A DNA stretch of 64,000 bases from Larix kaempferi (GCA_027924585.1 BSBM01000436.1:8075001-8139000); one strand, 5' to 3'; positions 34,519-46,936 are shown, numbered from the stretch's first letter. Numbers and translations: made by a program. Notes: a model not told the origin generated them from the sequence alone.

Positions 34519-35130
34519 TTAAGAAAATAATCTTATGATCGTTATCGTGAGGACTATCAACAGTAGCACAAACCCAGTGGTCAATTTGACGTTTCTCGAG
34601 CAGCCTCTGTTTTTGTAACGGCTAGTTTGTTTAGCAAATTTGAAACTCCTGTCTTGTAAGAATCCAGTTTGCTGTACCTGCACCTCTAATTTCTCAGATC
34701 TTTCTAATATTTTCTCAATATTCTCCACCTTTACATCTCGGAACTCGCTCATTTCTGGCAGTATTCGGATAATTCTGGTGGCATTTCAGATGTTAGAATA
34801 ATAATGCATCTGCTGGCTGAGTACTCTTGAGAATTCATCATTCATAGAATAAGCAAGGGGCGTATGAATATCTCGAGTGCCATAATTCTTGTGAAAAATG
34901 CGATGAAAATCATGTAGAAATGTATAAGGTATCAACCGTCCAGCTGTGTCGTCGGCCATACACAAAACGGTCAATCATGTCTCACAACTCCTCCTCGCAT
35001 GATAAATATAACCATCATGGGTAGCATAAGAGACGTAGCTGTTACCGTCATGGGTAGCTGAAGGCATCTTGTCCAGTATTTTGGCATAATGTATCGCCTT
35101 GCGGGCTGCTGCTGCCTCTAAGAATTCCAT
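34519..35130 (-). pseudogene. VAMP71-type longin R-SNARE pseudogene
   Basis: One reading frame runs from ATG 35130 to 34519, about 204 codons, close to the length of plant VAMP711-family R-SNAREs that work in fusion at the vacuole. It shows a longin domain (DGYIYHARRS, LTVLCMADDTAGRLIPYTFL, YSMNDEFSRVLSQQMHYYSN), a SNARE motif (VENIEKILERSEKLEVQVQQ) and a C-terminal membrane segment (TTGFVLLLIVLTITIIRLFS). Two in-frame TGA codons (34975-34977 and 34786-34788) break it, and the N-terminal strand of the longin fold seems to be missing. No introns interrupt the frame, so a retro-copy is possible. The frame continues open upstream of the ATG, so the true start is unclear. Confidence 0.85.
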
Positions 35131-35293
35131 GTCTACCAGAAAACAAAAGCCACAAAGCTGGAATGAGACAGACTTTGCCTACAACACCTTTATGATTAAT
35201 ATATATTTTAACTTTCTTTAATAAATTAGTACTAAAATAAATAATAGATCTACACCAACAACTATTAATATAAATTCATAACAAGCATACGGC

Positions 35294-35394
35294 CATGAAA
35301 TCGTTAAGTTGATGTAATAGTTCAGTGTTCTTAAGTGATCATCCATGAATTCGTTAAGTTGATGTAATAGTTCATTGTTCTTAAGTGATCATTC
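35294..35394 (+). repeat. 51-bp tandem duplication
   Basis: Two copies of TCGTTAAGTTGATGTAATAG followed by TTCA(G/T)TGTTCTTAAGTGATC, with few differences. Confidence 0.8.
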
Positions 35395-37354
35395 ACGACT
35401 TTAGTTTCATTATTTTTTTATGGTTGTCTATTGTTGAAAATGTTAAATACAAACTAAACTTTTGTTGCATTTTCAAACTGTCGTAGTTGAATGCAATCCA
35501 AAAACATTGCAGAAATCCTAAATGCCCCATAAAACCTTCTGGAATGGGCATTCAAAATGTGAATTACAGAGCAGATGTAAAAAAGCATAATTGTTGATAT
35601 TGTGCAAGTCCAATTAGATAATTGGATCAAAAGAAATTAAGAATCAATTAAATATTAGAATAGCTATGTATCTGATTTTCATACCACTATTTGTATAACA
35701 ATTCCTCATTCAATGTATTCGATTTTCATATCACTATTTGTATAATAATTTCTCACAACTACTTGGATTGATATGCAGGCCAGTTGTTATCCACCACACT
35801 ATAGTGGAAATTGCAGTAGGTGGGTTGTTTTTCAATAGTTTTCTGAGCAGTAACCTCAACTGCGGTCCTTAGGGATGGTTGGGGTCGGTCAGTCGAAGGC
35901 TGCAACACACCAGAGTAACTTTGGTCTGCTCATGGATCTTGGTACATGGGAAAACCTAATAAGCTATCGACTCATCGAGTATGGAATGATTGGTATCTTT
36001 GATCATATTTCACCAGCAGTGCCATAATGGCCTAGCTCATGAGAGCAACCGTGCCTTCTCCTAATAGTACGGTCTACCAGATTGACAGAGTTAATAAAAT
36101 TCCTGAAATGCTCTTTTTATACAGAATTCAATTTCAACATTTGGTATTTGCTATATTGAACAGGATAAAAAGTGTCAAAATAATAAGAAATTACAACATA
36201 AACTGGAGATATATACTAAATACTTTGTTTTATTTATTCAGAAATATTGTTTATGATCCGCCCGATACCGACAGAGAAGAAATGGTAGCATATACAAGTC
36301 TGAGCTAGGGCTCATTACCCCATCATTGCTGAAGGCATGGGCGTTCTTATCAAAAAGCTTGGCGATGGCGATGAGCAATATTATAAAACTTTATTTATTC
36401 TAGCGTAAGCTCATCCGTATGGACCTCCCGCTCGTCTGTATGGACCTCCCACGTGTCCCACTCTGAAAATACAGGATTACGTAAAACTACGGAGGCAATG
36501 GGTGGCAAGTAAAACTTTATTCCACGCGTTTAAACTTTAATTGCATGCATGCGTCTAAGTGTATACGTCTGGAAGTGCATTCACCTATTCATTTTCATGA
36601 CACTTCCCTCTCTCAACTATCTACGGTCTGAGTTTCATGGAAAGGCTCAGCTGCAAATCGTATTTGCTGATCGTTTTGTACTGGAGATGACTTTTGACCT
36701 TGAACTATGATTGAGAGCAAGAGGTTATGCTTCTTATTTTTTATTTTGCCAAGAACACTTTATGAATGTATTTTTGGTTCATAAAAAGTGCATTTTTTAG
36801 TGGAAAAAAATACAATATATTAGGGTATATGACTCTCATGATGACCAAGGCCTCCAAAGTTAACCTTATTGGTTCTTTTCACTATGCCTCCAAAGAAAAC
36901 CATTTTGGTTCTTTTCATAAAAGAATATTTACAATGGCGTAGAAAAATGAGTGGGTCTCTCTTATCCTTAAGAAAGTAATATTGTGTTGTGGAAATGTCC
37001 TTCAGGATATCAGTAGCTACAGTTTCAGGTGCAACAGAAAATGTTATACAAGTTGAACTATCATTGCAAACTCCTAAACCTTAACCTTAAAAAAACGAGG
37101 TCAATTCGAACAGATAATAAACATATGTTTAACTCAAAGGCGCTCCAAAATACATAACTGTGAATTCAGTGACCTGCACTGCTCTCTATTCTACTTACAA
37201 TCCAGACGCATCCTCACGGAGCCCATATCCAGAGTGCTGTAATATTTGTTCACTAATGACTACAGAAGTGATCGGCACCTCACAAAAATATTCCTCTGCT
37301 GAGACAAAGTTGAAACGTACGTCTTAAATACAGATTCAGGCAATGGCTGATTGT
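35395..37354. other. No gene seen; small duplications and likely 3' flank
   Basis: It holds short imperfect duplications (GATTTTCATA(C/T)CACTATTTG at about 35672 and 35721; a GCCTCCAAAG-containing repeat near 36849 and 36886). The part just before 37355 would be the 3' UTR of the minus-strand MYB-CC gene. Confidence 0.4.
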
Positions 37355-37819
37355 TCATGATACCAAGCGTGTCGATAGAGGACCTCGTTTATCCATACAT
37401 GTGTTCTCGGGGTTTGATCTGATACGTTTTGCCGGTGGGGATATTGTTCCATCTTCAGCCGCTGGAATTGACCCTAACCCATAAGGAGGGGTCTTTTCAG
37501 TGTCTGCCACGACTTCTGAGTCGTTGTCAGCGACCACTACCGGCAATGACTCCTCGGCACTCACAGCTGGAAGTGTACCACCGAGACTCTTATCCCCGCT
37601 TTGCACTGTCTCAATTTTTTTGGAAGAAAATGATCGAAAACCATCATCTCCAACATCAGAAGACTGCTTCAAGGGGCCTGCAGCAGCAAACGGATTGCTT
37701 GAATGAGGGGCGGAGAGGCTTTGACTCTTGAATGAGCAATCCGTTTGTTTTTGTTCTTCAAACATCTTCAGCAAGTATTTTCCATGTTCTTCTATCTGTA
37801 ACTGCAATGCCCTCTGGAT
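37355..37819 (-). CDS. MYB-CC transcription factor, last exon
   Basis: 155 codons including the stop follow the acceptor GGTGCAG. It begins IQRALQLQIEEHGKYLLKMF, the second half of the MYB-CC coiled coil (LHEQLE region) of PHR/PHL-type factors, which bind P1BS-like sites as dimers in phosphate signalling. The rest is Ser/Pro/Asp-rich and ends with a basic PPAKRIRSNP stretch. The frame is open to the stop at 37355 and in phase with the exon at 37936-38005. No defects are seen, so this may be a live gene. Its DNA-binding MYB exon is not in the preceding part of the window. Confidence 0.85.
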   Translation of the reverse strand: MQRALQLQIEEHGKYLLKMFEEQKQTDCSFKSQSLSAPHSSNPFAAAGPLKQSSDVGDDGFRSFSSKKIETVQSGDKSLGGTLPAVSAEESLPVVVADNDSEVVADTEKTPPYGLGSIPAAEDGTISPPAKRIRSNPENTCMDKRGPLSTRLVS

Positions 37820-37935
37820 CTGCACCAGTACAGAAGCTTCAGTTGAAACTGAATGCGACAAGTTTTATGAGCCATGGCATAGATAGTACAAACGTAGCGA
37901 TAAAATACGACAACCTGTTTATGGAGCATAAATAC

Positions 37936-38005
37936 CTCAAGCTGCTCGTGTAGCTTCTTTTGCATGTCCATCTGTAACCGCAATGCCTCTGTAATTTGCA
38001 TGCCC
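37936..38005 (-). CDS. MYB-CC transcription factor, LHEQLE exon
   Basis: This 70-bp exon is bordered by acceptor GACAG and donor GAG|GTATTT. It encodes GMQITEALRLQMDMQKKLHE and QLE, the diagnostic MYB-CC dimerisation motif. The first base completes the codon left open by the exon at 40832-40913, and the exon ends on a codon boundary, which fits the next exon. Confidence 0.9.
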
Positions 38006-38826
38006 CTGTCACATAAATAAAACAAATCACAACTGCTGCTGATCATGCATATTCTACTGGTGATCAAATTCTGCAAGGCGATGAAACAAATAAAGGAAAA
38101 CTATTTTACAGTCAACAAAACCTATGCCAATAGTCACAATTTCCAAACGTGTCGTAGATCTCAAAAGTGGGCTACATTTATTTGCAAGCAACAGTTCGAA
38201 GGATTTTTGGGACAGGTGCATAGTTAGTTAACCTTAATGTTCTCTCGTGTCCCAAAATGCCTTTTGGTTGTGCGACTAGGAGATCAATTTGTGACATGTG
38301 CTCCCCTCTAGACATGCTTTTCTTTGAAGCTTAGCTAGAAATATAGCATTCCTCTTGCCAATAAAATGATATATTATTTTACATAGTTAGCTTGACTTCT
38401 AGTAATTTATTCTACCCAATGTCATATTCTTTTACAGAGCTCGCTTGTCTTATAGGCATTTCTTTTAACCATAGCTCGAGTATAGATCGAAACGTCTATT
38501 CCTCCTTACCAACAAGATGTCATATTTTACATCATGATCAAGTCGTTTTCTAGAATTTTTTGTAATAGCTATGTCTTGAACCTATTATTATTATTCTCCC
38601 TATTATCTAAATTAACCTAATATATTTTTTCTTTTATATTTTTAATTTGGACTTTAGTATATTATATTTGATTTTTTATATTTTATTATATGTTCTTTAA
38701 ATCTTTTATTTATGGTGTATTTTGTTACTATTTTCTATCTAATTATTTTTTATTTTGATTTACATATTTGTTTTCTACTTCAAATGTTATTGTTCTTATA
38801 TAGACAGATAGACAGATAGATAGATA

Positions 38827-39048
38827 GCCCAATGGGTTAGCTCGAGTGGTTGAGTGCTATGAATTGCATGCAGGAGGCCACAAAATCAAGATCCCGGGTT
38901 GGCTGCCTCTGTGAATATTGTGGGCCTCACTCCATGTCCCCACTGAATTAGGTTGTCAAAACTGCAACTGAATGGTTTACCCTGAATACCATCCTCGAAA
39001 TGAAGGGAAGTGCCCGGAGAGTTTCCCGTGATATTCATTTTGTCGAAA
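38827..39048 (+). mobile_element. Au-like tRNA-derived SINE, copy 1
   Basis: The head GGGTTAGCTCGAGTGGTTGA has the A-box form and AAGATCCCGGGTTGGC is B-box-like. The tail GGAGAGTTTCCCGTGATATT ends TTTTGTCG plus A-tract, as in plant Au SINEs. GATA repeats flank both ends, so the insertion was in or produced a GATA tract. Confidence 0.75.
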
Positions 39049-39278
39049 AAAATAATAGATAGATAGATAGAGATTACACTTTAAATTAGTATATTAAATT
39101 GTATTATTTTTCCCACTATTATTGATTTATTATATTTTATTATATGTTCTTTAAATCTTTTATTTATGGTGTATTTTGTTACTATTTTCTACCTGATTAT
39201 TTTTTGTTTTCATTTACATATGTTTGTTTTCTACTTCAAATGTTATTGTTCTTATATAGATAGATAGATGGATAGATA

Positions 39279-39500
39279 GCCCAATGGGTTGGCTCGAGTG
39301 GTTGAGTGCTATGAATTGCAAGGAGAAGCCACAAAATCAAGATCCCGGTTTGGCTGTCTCTGTGAATATTGTGGGCCTCACTCGATATCCCCACTGGGTT
39401 AGGTTACCAAAACTGCAACTGAATGGTTTACCCTAGATACCATCCTCGAAATGAGGGGAAGTGCCCGGAGAGTTTCCCGTGATATTCATTTTGTCGAAAA
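39279..39500 (+). mobile_element. Au-like tRNA-derived SINE, copy 2
   Basis: Second copy, part of the 452-bp duplication, with a handful of substitutions relative to the first. Confidence 0.75.
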
Positions 39501-39547
39501 AAATAATAGACAGATAGATAGAGATTACTTTATATATGTATTAAACT

Positions 39548-40831
39548 TGTACACAGGGAGGATTTTTGGGTGGCAGGAGCAGGGATTCGGTGGGTTGAGC
39601 AGCATTAAATGGCGTTTGCCATCAGATCTCCATGGCACGCTGGGTGGTAGCCTACATTGCCCATGACACAATGAATAATATACAGACTTGGTCACAATTA
39701 CATGGTCCACAACACTTTTCGCTTTTTGGCTTGCTTTCTTGTATTTTTCTCTCTGCCCCCCCTCCATTTTTAAAACCTTTGTTCTCCCCTTTTTTTTATC
39801 CATTTTTTCATTTATTTATGTTTTTGCTACAAATCTGGAGTTGAACAATGAAATGTGGAAACGGTAGAAGCTAATGTGGAAAAAGGTTAGCGTGATGGAA
39901 GAATGACCCATTGACCAGGACCTCTAGTGCAACTTGCAGAATACCAAGCAGCTTCTACAGCCAATTTTATATTGTGTTACCTCCAATATACCAAATTATT
40001 AAGAAAGGTAGCCTCCAAGTAAATACAGCTGAATAGAAGATATTGGTCTACAAACAATAAGGTACAACAGGATAGGGAGCTATTTATATATGGTTTGAAC
40101 TTCCTCATCGACTGGCCGTGAACTTTACTAATACTAATGATAATATTATTATTATTATTATTTATCTCATATTACTGCATTTATAATATATACCCTTGTT
40201 GGTACACTATATTCTGGGCATTTGAAATGAAAACCTTACATTTACTATCATTTTAGAGTTCTGAAATTTCTTTTATTTGTTTTCCACTTTTTGTTTTTCT
40301 TTATGAACACTACGTGCCCATTGCAGATTTTCATTGAAGAATATCAACCGTTGAAAACCTTATGGGCTTGTATGAGATAGAAACATCCAGATTCCAAATG
40401 TAACATTCAACACTCAGACCAGAGGGTGGGAGTATCAACTGCTGACCTTGTAACCTAGTGCAATTTGTCATTTTCAAATTCAGAATTAGGGCCAACAATG
40501 GGTCACTTCCAATAAGTAAATATCAGCAAAATTTACAAGATGAGAGAGATGTTAACAAAAAGATCGCAGAACCAAGGGTGACTGGCAAATAATTATTAAT
40601 GACAATATCAGACTCGTGACATTAATTGCCAAAAGAAGACACCAAAAGAAATAAGGCAAACATTTATCGTAAAACATTTCCTTCATATTTTCAAGTTCAG
40701 ACAGAGGTCTCAATTAGGGGGAGAAAAGAGATACTAATGAATTTCACAGCAATAGATAGAAGAGAAATAAAAAAGGTTGAAGATCAAACACATGACTAAC
40801 TTGAGACTGGTAGGGTACAAAATATGCTTAC
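39548..40831. other. Intronic sequence, no feature except a microsatellite
   Basis: It lies between MYB-CC exons. An (ATT)n tract is at about 40142-40163. No further gene is supported. Confidence 0.5.
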
Positions 40832-40913
40832 GCTTTCAGGTCCAGAGTTGACAAGTCATAAGAAGAATTCCTCTGCTTGTCTTCATTTACAGAAGCACTG
40901 CAAGAAGTTTTGC
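40832..40913 (-). CDS. MYB-CC transcription factor, exon before LHEQLE
   Basis: This 82-bp exon lies between acceptor GGCATCAG and donor GC|GTAAGC. It reads GKTSCSASVNEDKQRNSSYD followed by LSTLDLKA, matching the variable linker between the MYB repeat and the coiled coil. It needs one base from the previous exon and leaves two, which fit the next exon. The previous exon should end the KYR-AKY MYB helix. I found no candidate up to the LINE at 43.4 kb, so the intron is very long or the gene is truncated. Confidence 0.8.
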
Positions 40914-43429
40914 CTGATGCCAAGAAGAACAAATAGATAAGCTTCCTCAATATAGCATAAAACTCAACCCTTTAATTACCTATTTTGGACATAATTTGTA
41001 ACTGTATTCAAATGATCGTTAGTGAGTTCAAGGTGTATGTGTGCAGTATGTAATAAAGGGGAAGATATTTTTCATTTTTGTGACATGCATGAGGGACATC
41101 CTTGTGAGTGAAATAAGGGCCACAAGGTGTATATTCTTCAGTGACAGAAAGTGTTAAGATAGCATCCTATATGTGGGCATATGACTGCTTTTAGCCTTTT
41201 ACACAGATTTTCATATTAATTCAAGACTTCAAGTTTCACAGAAAGAACTCAAAGAGAATGTAAAAGATCATACAAGCAGTTCTTGACAAAGAAAATACGC
41301 TTCCTCTGTCTACTGTAAAACTCAACAAATTACATAGAGATATTATGGCATTAATAGAAGTAATAAAAACTAAGAGATAAAACAATAAACCATCTGCTAA
41401 ACAAATAGTTTATATTCTAAAGGATACCAGATGTTCATAGAATTTTGCATTTTCTAGCTCTCAACATATTAAACTTAAGTTGAGAATTTCAACAACTCCT
41501 TTCCATGCCAAAAAATTGAAATATTATTGCATAAACAATCAAGAATATCTCGAATAAGTATAGCTTAAAAGAGAGGTTATATTTTCTAAATATAACAAAG
41601 GAACTTGGCATCTTAGATTTTTCATTTGCTCCAAAAGCCTATCCTTGTTGAAAAACACTCCCTTGTTTACTATTTTACTGTCATCCTTATCCACAAGGAA
41701 GGAATGTCAACCCAATAATGCAATATGACTATTGAATTTTTTGTATGAAAGCATTATATATGCAAGAATTCGACTCTTTCCACTAAGGCATAATGCCCCG
41801 GGAGATTGCAGGAACTGAGGATCCATTACTGACGAGTCTTGTGGGATTGCATATCCATTAACGTTATTGCGGCTGGCAGTTAATACCACCCTTCATCCAA
41901 AAAACCAGGAAATAGGGGGAAAATCTGCAGGGTGCTAGCAAGGTACCAGCTTCCTCAGTCTGGATGCTTAATATGGAGGAGGGTGAGGGGAATTTATTTC
42001 TCCAAAGATAAAATAAAATAAACTAGAAAGTACGTGATTAAAAGCAGTTGATATAATTAATGGATAAAAACCGAAATAATTTAATAGGTAGGGTTGACAG
42101 CAAGCCAACCCAATCAATTTGCAAATGGTGGCACGTAGGACACCAGGATTGTACAACCAAATGGACGCTGGGGGCAAAAGGTAACATCATTAGGATAAGT
42201 CAACCATATCAGCTAAAGTCAAAGCCTGGTAGTATTATGGATCATTTACGACCACCAGGATTAGTATTGCCTTTATATCCTTCTGTTTAGTACAGAGGAT
42301 CTCTTGCTGCATCTTGCCATCTGTTTTTTATCTACATTCTTCTCACAAGATGCGAGTGATCTAAATCTGTGACTGTATATGTAGGGTTGACAGTCAGCCG
42401 ATTCCCACAACTACTGTGGTTACTTTAGAAATTAAGGCTGCATCCCTTCCATATCCTGCAAAGTTTGTTTTGGTAGGAAGTTATAACCCTGGCCTGAGAA
42501 AGCGTTTAATGATACAATATTCATTTACTGCAACTCAAATGTCCCCTCTTTTACAGTTAACGAAATTGGGGCAAAATGGTTTAACCTTCCACATCCATCC
42601 TGTAACATTAGCATCTTTTCTTAACAAGTTTAAGCCTCAAAATAGGGCATTTATAAAAACCATCTACTAATAGACTTTACTACTAAATTTCAAAACATAA
42701 CTATCTTTACCATGACTACTTAGTCCAACCAACATAATATTACATAGATTTCAAAACATATAATAGAACCAGATGAGTTTCCTTCCTTGAGTAGCTATGC
42801 CACTTCCACATAATCCCTGGCTGATTAAACTGCATAATCATAACGAATGTTGAATTCAGATGATAATAATCATAACTAATGTTGAATTCAGATGATAAGA
42901 CACAGTTTTTCTGCACCGTAGTTTGCGATTTCTCCAAGATCCATCTATATTCCATACAAGCTTAAAGAAGTCTCTTTATCCATCTTTTCCTCAGCTGCAC
43001 TGTGTTCCCCAAAACTTGAACTAACAATGTTTCCTCACTTGACAACCTCTTCTTTCAAATCCCTGAATTTCGTCACCATTGCCAATAGCGTATCCCAAAC
43101 CTCTAGTCTCCACCTCTTTTTGCAAGGATAAAGATAGGTTTTACTGCCTAGATGCCTCTCCCTCTTGTTTTGTAACTTTGTCTTTTTAACTCTTCTACTT
43201 CATCCTCTCTTTGCCATCCTCTGTAGCAAACATTCACCCATAAAATTTCCTCTTTGAACCCTTGCTTAGTTATCCTCAGCCTCCTTCTTCAGCTCTGTTT
43301 CCTTTGACTTCTAGTTACCGTTCCCCCTCTTTCATAAAATCTTAACCCTGGCCATATGTAGTCTCCAAAAACAATAAATAGAGGCACAATATCTCTTGTA
43401 TATTAAATTTGGTCTAGGATTTGATTTTT
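40914..43429. other. Probable long-intron or 5' flank sequence
   Basis: No MYB-repeat exon, RNA gene or TE protein seen. A 32-bp unit (AATCATAACGAATGTTGAAT and ten more bases) is duplicated at 42835-42897. The protein-like stretch on the minus strand near 41770-41880 lacks splice support. Confidence 0.4.
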
Positions 43430-43599
43430 GCTTTCAGTGGGCACATCATTTAACAAACACTGGCGAAGTCATAACACCAAACTCATCCCCTTATCCTGAG
43501 AAAGAGTAGGATGAACTATCAGGGGATGAAACCCCAATCAAATCTCTTAACATTCAAGGCCTTGCCCAGAGAGGGGAATCAGAGAACCAAGAACTTCCC
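43430..43599 (+). mobile_element. LINE remnant, part 1 (upstream of ORF2)
   Basis: It reads QWAHHLTNTGEVITPNSSPY, one TAG, then DELSGDETPIKSLNIQGLAQ and RGESENQELP. If the copia element at 43600-54979 and one TSD copy are removed, the frame continues into EVRDNKSKLANPQCLFKPKI at 54985. It therefore was coding-like sequence before insertion. By position it would be the end of a LINE ORF1, though no domain proves that. Confidence 0.5.
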
Positions 43600-44252
43600 T
43601 ATTGATGTAATTGTAACTTCGGAATGTATTTCACCTATGTATATTGTATTCCTATAGAGATGTTATTATTCCTCTATACGGAAGTGTTTGTATTCCTACA
43701 CAGATGTTATTATTCCTCTATACAAAAGTGTCGTCATTTATATTGTAAGTGTCGTAACTTATACTTGATGGGTTATTAGACCACCTTGATGGGGTCGGCC
43801 CTGTATGAATCATGTGGGTAAAAGGGTTATTAGACCACCCTAGTGGGGGTCGGCCCTGTCAGCATTATGTTATGTGATTGAGTTAAGGCCGACCTAGTAA
43901 GGTTATTAGGCAAGTCAAGTTAGTGTATAAATAGAGTGCGGGAGGCACTCTATTTGATCATTCACTTTCTCACTCACACACTCATTGGAGAGTGGCGCAC
44001 TAGTGGAGGAGGAGAAGCTGTTGCTAGGAGGACTATCTCTTGTACTTGGGTTGTATCATTGCTCTATCTATCTCTAAGGAAGTTGCGGGGTTTTTCACCT
44101 TCTTGGTTTTCCCCGGTGAAACTCTGTGTCTCTTGTGTGCTTGCATTATTGTGTCCATGATTGATATGCTGTAGATATGTTGTAGATATGTTGTACATGT
44201 TATTCTCTCAGTTAAGATCCTAGATCAGATTGAAATTTCTGAAAAACTAACA
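43600..44252 (+). repeat. 5' LTR of copia element 2
   Basis: 653 bp. It contains TATAAATA at about 43924, followed by the GAGTGC-GGGAG-GCACTC short palindrome, a plausible promoter. It ends AACTAACA next to the PBS. Confidence 0.93.
43924..43931 (+). promoter_or_regulatory. TATA box in the LTR
   Basis: TATAAATA lies in the 5' LTR of copia element 2 and is conserved in its 3' LTR (about 54664). An imperfect palindrome follows directly. Confidence 0.6.
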
Positions 44253-44264
44253 TGGTATCAGAGC
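44253..44264 (+). promoter_or_regulatory. Primer-binding site of copia element 2
   Basis: TGGTATCAGAGC abuts the 5' LTR and is complementary to plant initiator Met tRNA. Confidence 0.93.
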
Positions 44265-46936
44265 TAGCCTGAAAGAAGGAATGGTATGGCATTTATGACA
44301 CTTGTTGCACTTGCGAAGCTAGGGCTTGATATAGCAAAAACCAATCATCTTAGCACTTTCGCTATAAATACATTTCGGCGAGGTTTCAGGATCTGAAAAT
44401 CTTACAAGTCAAAGATAAGATCCCCATGTACCTTGTGTCCAAAGGACAACCTCTATTTCGTTGTACTTTGTGATTTATGATCTGTACAATATAGGGTTTC
44501 TGCCTCTTCCAAATCTGAGTCATAAACAAGTGACCTAGGAAAAAAGGCTTGGGCTAGGAAGCTCCAAATGAAATTTCGTAAAAAGTGGCAGGTAGGGCAC
44601 GAACGGTACTTTCTCAGGTAAGTTTTTCAGAGGCCAAAACTGAACCAGTGACACGTGGCACGCCGTACAAGTTCGCTCTCCTTTTTTATCCCATAAACAG
44701 GTCACGTTGCGACACTTGGCATAACTCTCTCTCAGAGAATCCAATTGAGGTCAGACCTGTGGGGTTGGAAAGATAACAGGTCAGGCTACCACAGGAAAAA
44801 ATTTCAGACCCTATAGATCAGAAATTTCGGAGTTACACCAGAATCAATCAGGTGCATATTTCTGTCAAAACAGAATTGGATTTTGAGCACCTTCATTCAT
44901 GGCTCCGAGAATTTAGGGCTTCGGAGAAAGTTGGAATTTTTGTAGTCGAAGACCACGGCTGGATGCTCCTCATCAAAATCGAAATTTAGAGACCAAGATC
45001 GAATTTTTTGGTTGGGCAGAAGGCCGGGATTGATCAAACCCTAGTTCGGGACTTTGATCGGAAAGGTGAAAAATTAGGCCTTCTGCAAAAATGGGAATTT
45101 TTTAAATCTGTGACCATAGCTAGAAGCTCCTTGGAAAATCGAATTTTAGAGCTTTGGATCAAACCATTTGGTTGGGTGAAGCTCCGGGAAACTCAAACCC
45201 TAGTTCAGGGTCCTAGCCAGTGAATCCGGAAGATTGAAAAGCACATTTGAGGGGTGAAACTTTGCAGTTTTCAATTTCTGAGTATACCAGCTTGATCAGC
45301 TCATCAAGGCACATCTTTCTATCCTTTCAGAAGTTTGAAATTCAAAGTTTGAATTTTTGGGGTTTCCCTGACAAACCCTAATCCAACTCCAAACCCAGTT
45401 TCTGCAAATCAAGTGGATTGGGTTAATCCTAGAAGAGAATGGATTGGTCACCTGCATAAGTGAAGAAGTTCCAGTTTCAGAGGGAGATGAGGCTAAGGCC
45501 TTACATAAGAAGATTACAAGCAATCTCGACAGGTATGACTTATCCAGGTATGTTTCGAGATCTGTTCATGATTAAGTTTATGGTATGTTTGTCTTCATTA
45601 AGTTTAGTACAATCTTGATTAACTTTAGACATGTCGTATCACCTTAATAAAATTATGAATGCAGATATTCATTGATTAGGGTTTTGACACTTATGATTGT
45701 ACTAATGCTTTGTGGTATTGTATGAGGTTGATGTTGTCCGCTAACATGAAAGGCACATCAAGAAAGACAAATCATGTTCTAGTTCAAGAACATATGACCA
45801 TGGTGACATGAAGACAAAGATTCATCCATTGTCATGGATCACATAGAAGCTCTACATACGAGGTATGTATACTTTGGTTCTACAATGCTTAACCTATGAG
45901 ATATGTAGGTTACTAGCACAAGTCATTGAAGAGAACAAGAAGACATTGCTAGACATAACTAGCAAATATGATAACCAGGTATGTTTTTCCTATATCAAGT
46001 TAGAATCCTACCTTGTGTTAGGATCTTATATTGTTGTATGGTTGATAATGATTATTCATGAAGTTAGAAATGTAAGTAATCAAGGGTTTATGCATACTAT
46101 GTCTCTTACATTGATTGATGATATGACTAACCAGAAAAGTCCTTTGGTCAAATAAGAATATGCATGAGTAAAAGAAGTATTCCCTGAAACCTTGAATACT
46201 AATGTTTATTATCTGTGTTTGAAATGATCATGACTATACATGTTTAAGATTATTGTGTTTTGATAATGAATGTATGTATGAGACCTCGAAGATAACACAA
46301 TGATGATACTAGTAAGTATGCATAGTGATCAAGGATGGATATAAGTTCAAAGACAGGTAATCCAGGAAGCAAAGATCAAGAGGGAGCACACTCCAGTAGT
46401 TCCTGCAAGGAAGCAAATATTGAGAGGGAGTCCACCCTACAAACCAAACAAAGATAAGTATTTGAATTGTCATTTCTTGCAAATTTGTTTGTTTAAATAA
46501 TATTGTTCAATGATGTATATGCTTATGTTCCTAGACTCAAGGTGTGTATTATGCATATTAGAATAATTGCATTAATGAACAGTATACTACTAATAAGCAT
46601 GTGATGGGTAAGTGGCCTATGGCACTGTACAACATTCCATTGCTACTTATCTAGAATGAAACCTCTTTGCTGACATGTTGGGAGTAGTGCAAACTCTTAA
46701 ACAATGTTCTGGTAGAGATTGGAAGGCATCTAGAAAGTTATGGGATATGGATAAATGTTGTATTGAAGCATTGGCTAAAATAATTGCATGATTGTATGAC
46801 ATATTTCTTTATGTGTAAGAATTTGTTCTGAAAACTATGAGAAGTTTCTAATCATGCAATTTAACTTGTTGTGTAGGAAAGATCGTATACAAGCACCTAC
46901 AAAAGGACTACAACATTTGTTCAACAACAAAGTTAT
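44265..46936 (+). other. Leader and degenerate 5' internal region of copia element 2
   Basis: No recognisable gag, protease or integrase. A diverged tandem duplication of about 168 bp (each copy with a CAAACCCTAGTTC(A/G)GG motif) lies at about 44920-45225. Near 46372-46460 one frame reads REHTPVVPARKQILRGSPPY, which resembles a pol linker before RT. The region may be a deletion derivative or foreign filler. Confidence 0.45.

Larger units (their letters stand above)
38663..39547 (+). repeat. Tandem segmental duplication of about 452 bp carrying a SINE
   Basis: The left copy (38663 to about 39097) and right copy (about 39116 to 39547) share the AT-rich flank, a GATA tract, the SINE and a second GATA tract. 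The offset is 452-453 bp. The SINE was already present when the segment duplicated. It lies in an intron of the MYB-CC gene. Confidence 0.88.

Noticed and set aside
39525-39803. 92-codon minus-strand frame
   Set aside because: Lys-rich low-complexity start within an intron, no homology; it overlaps the tail of the duplicated SINE block.
41707-41889. Minus-strand stretch NNVNGYAIPQDSSVMDPQF as N-terminal MYB-CC exon
   Set aside because: No MYB-repeat exon lies between it and the linker exon, and splice sites are unconvincing.
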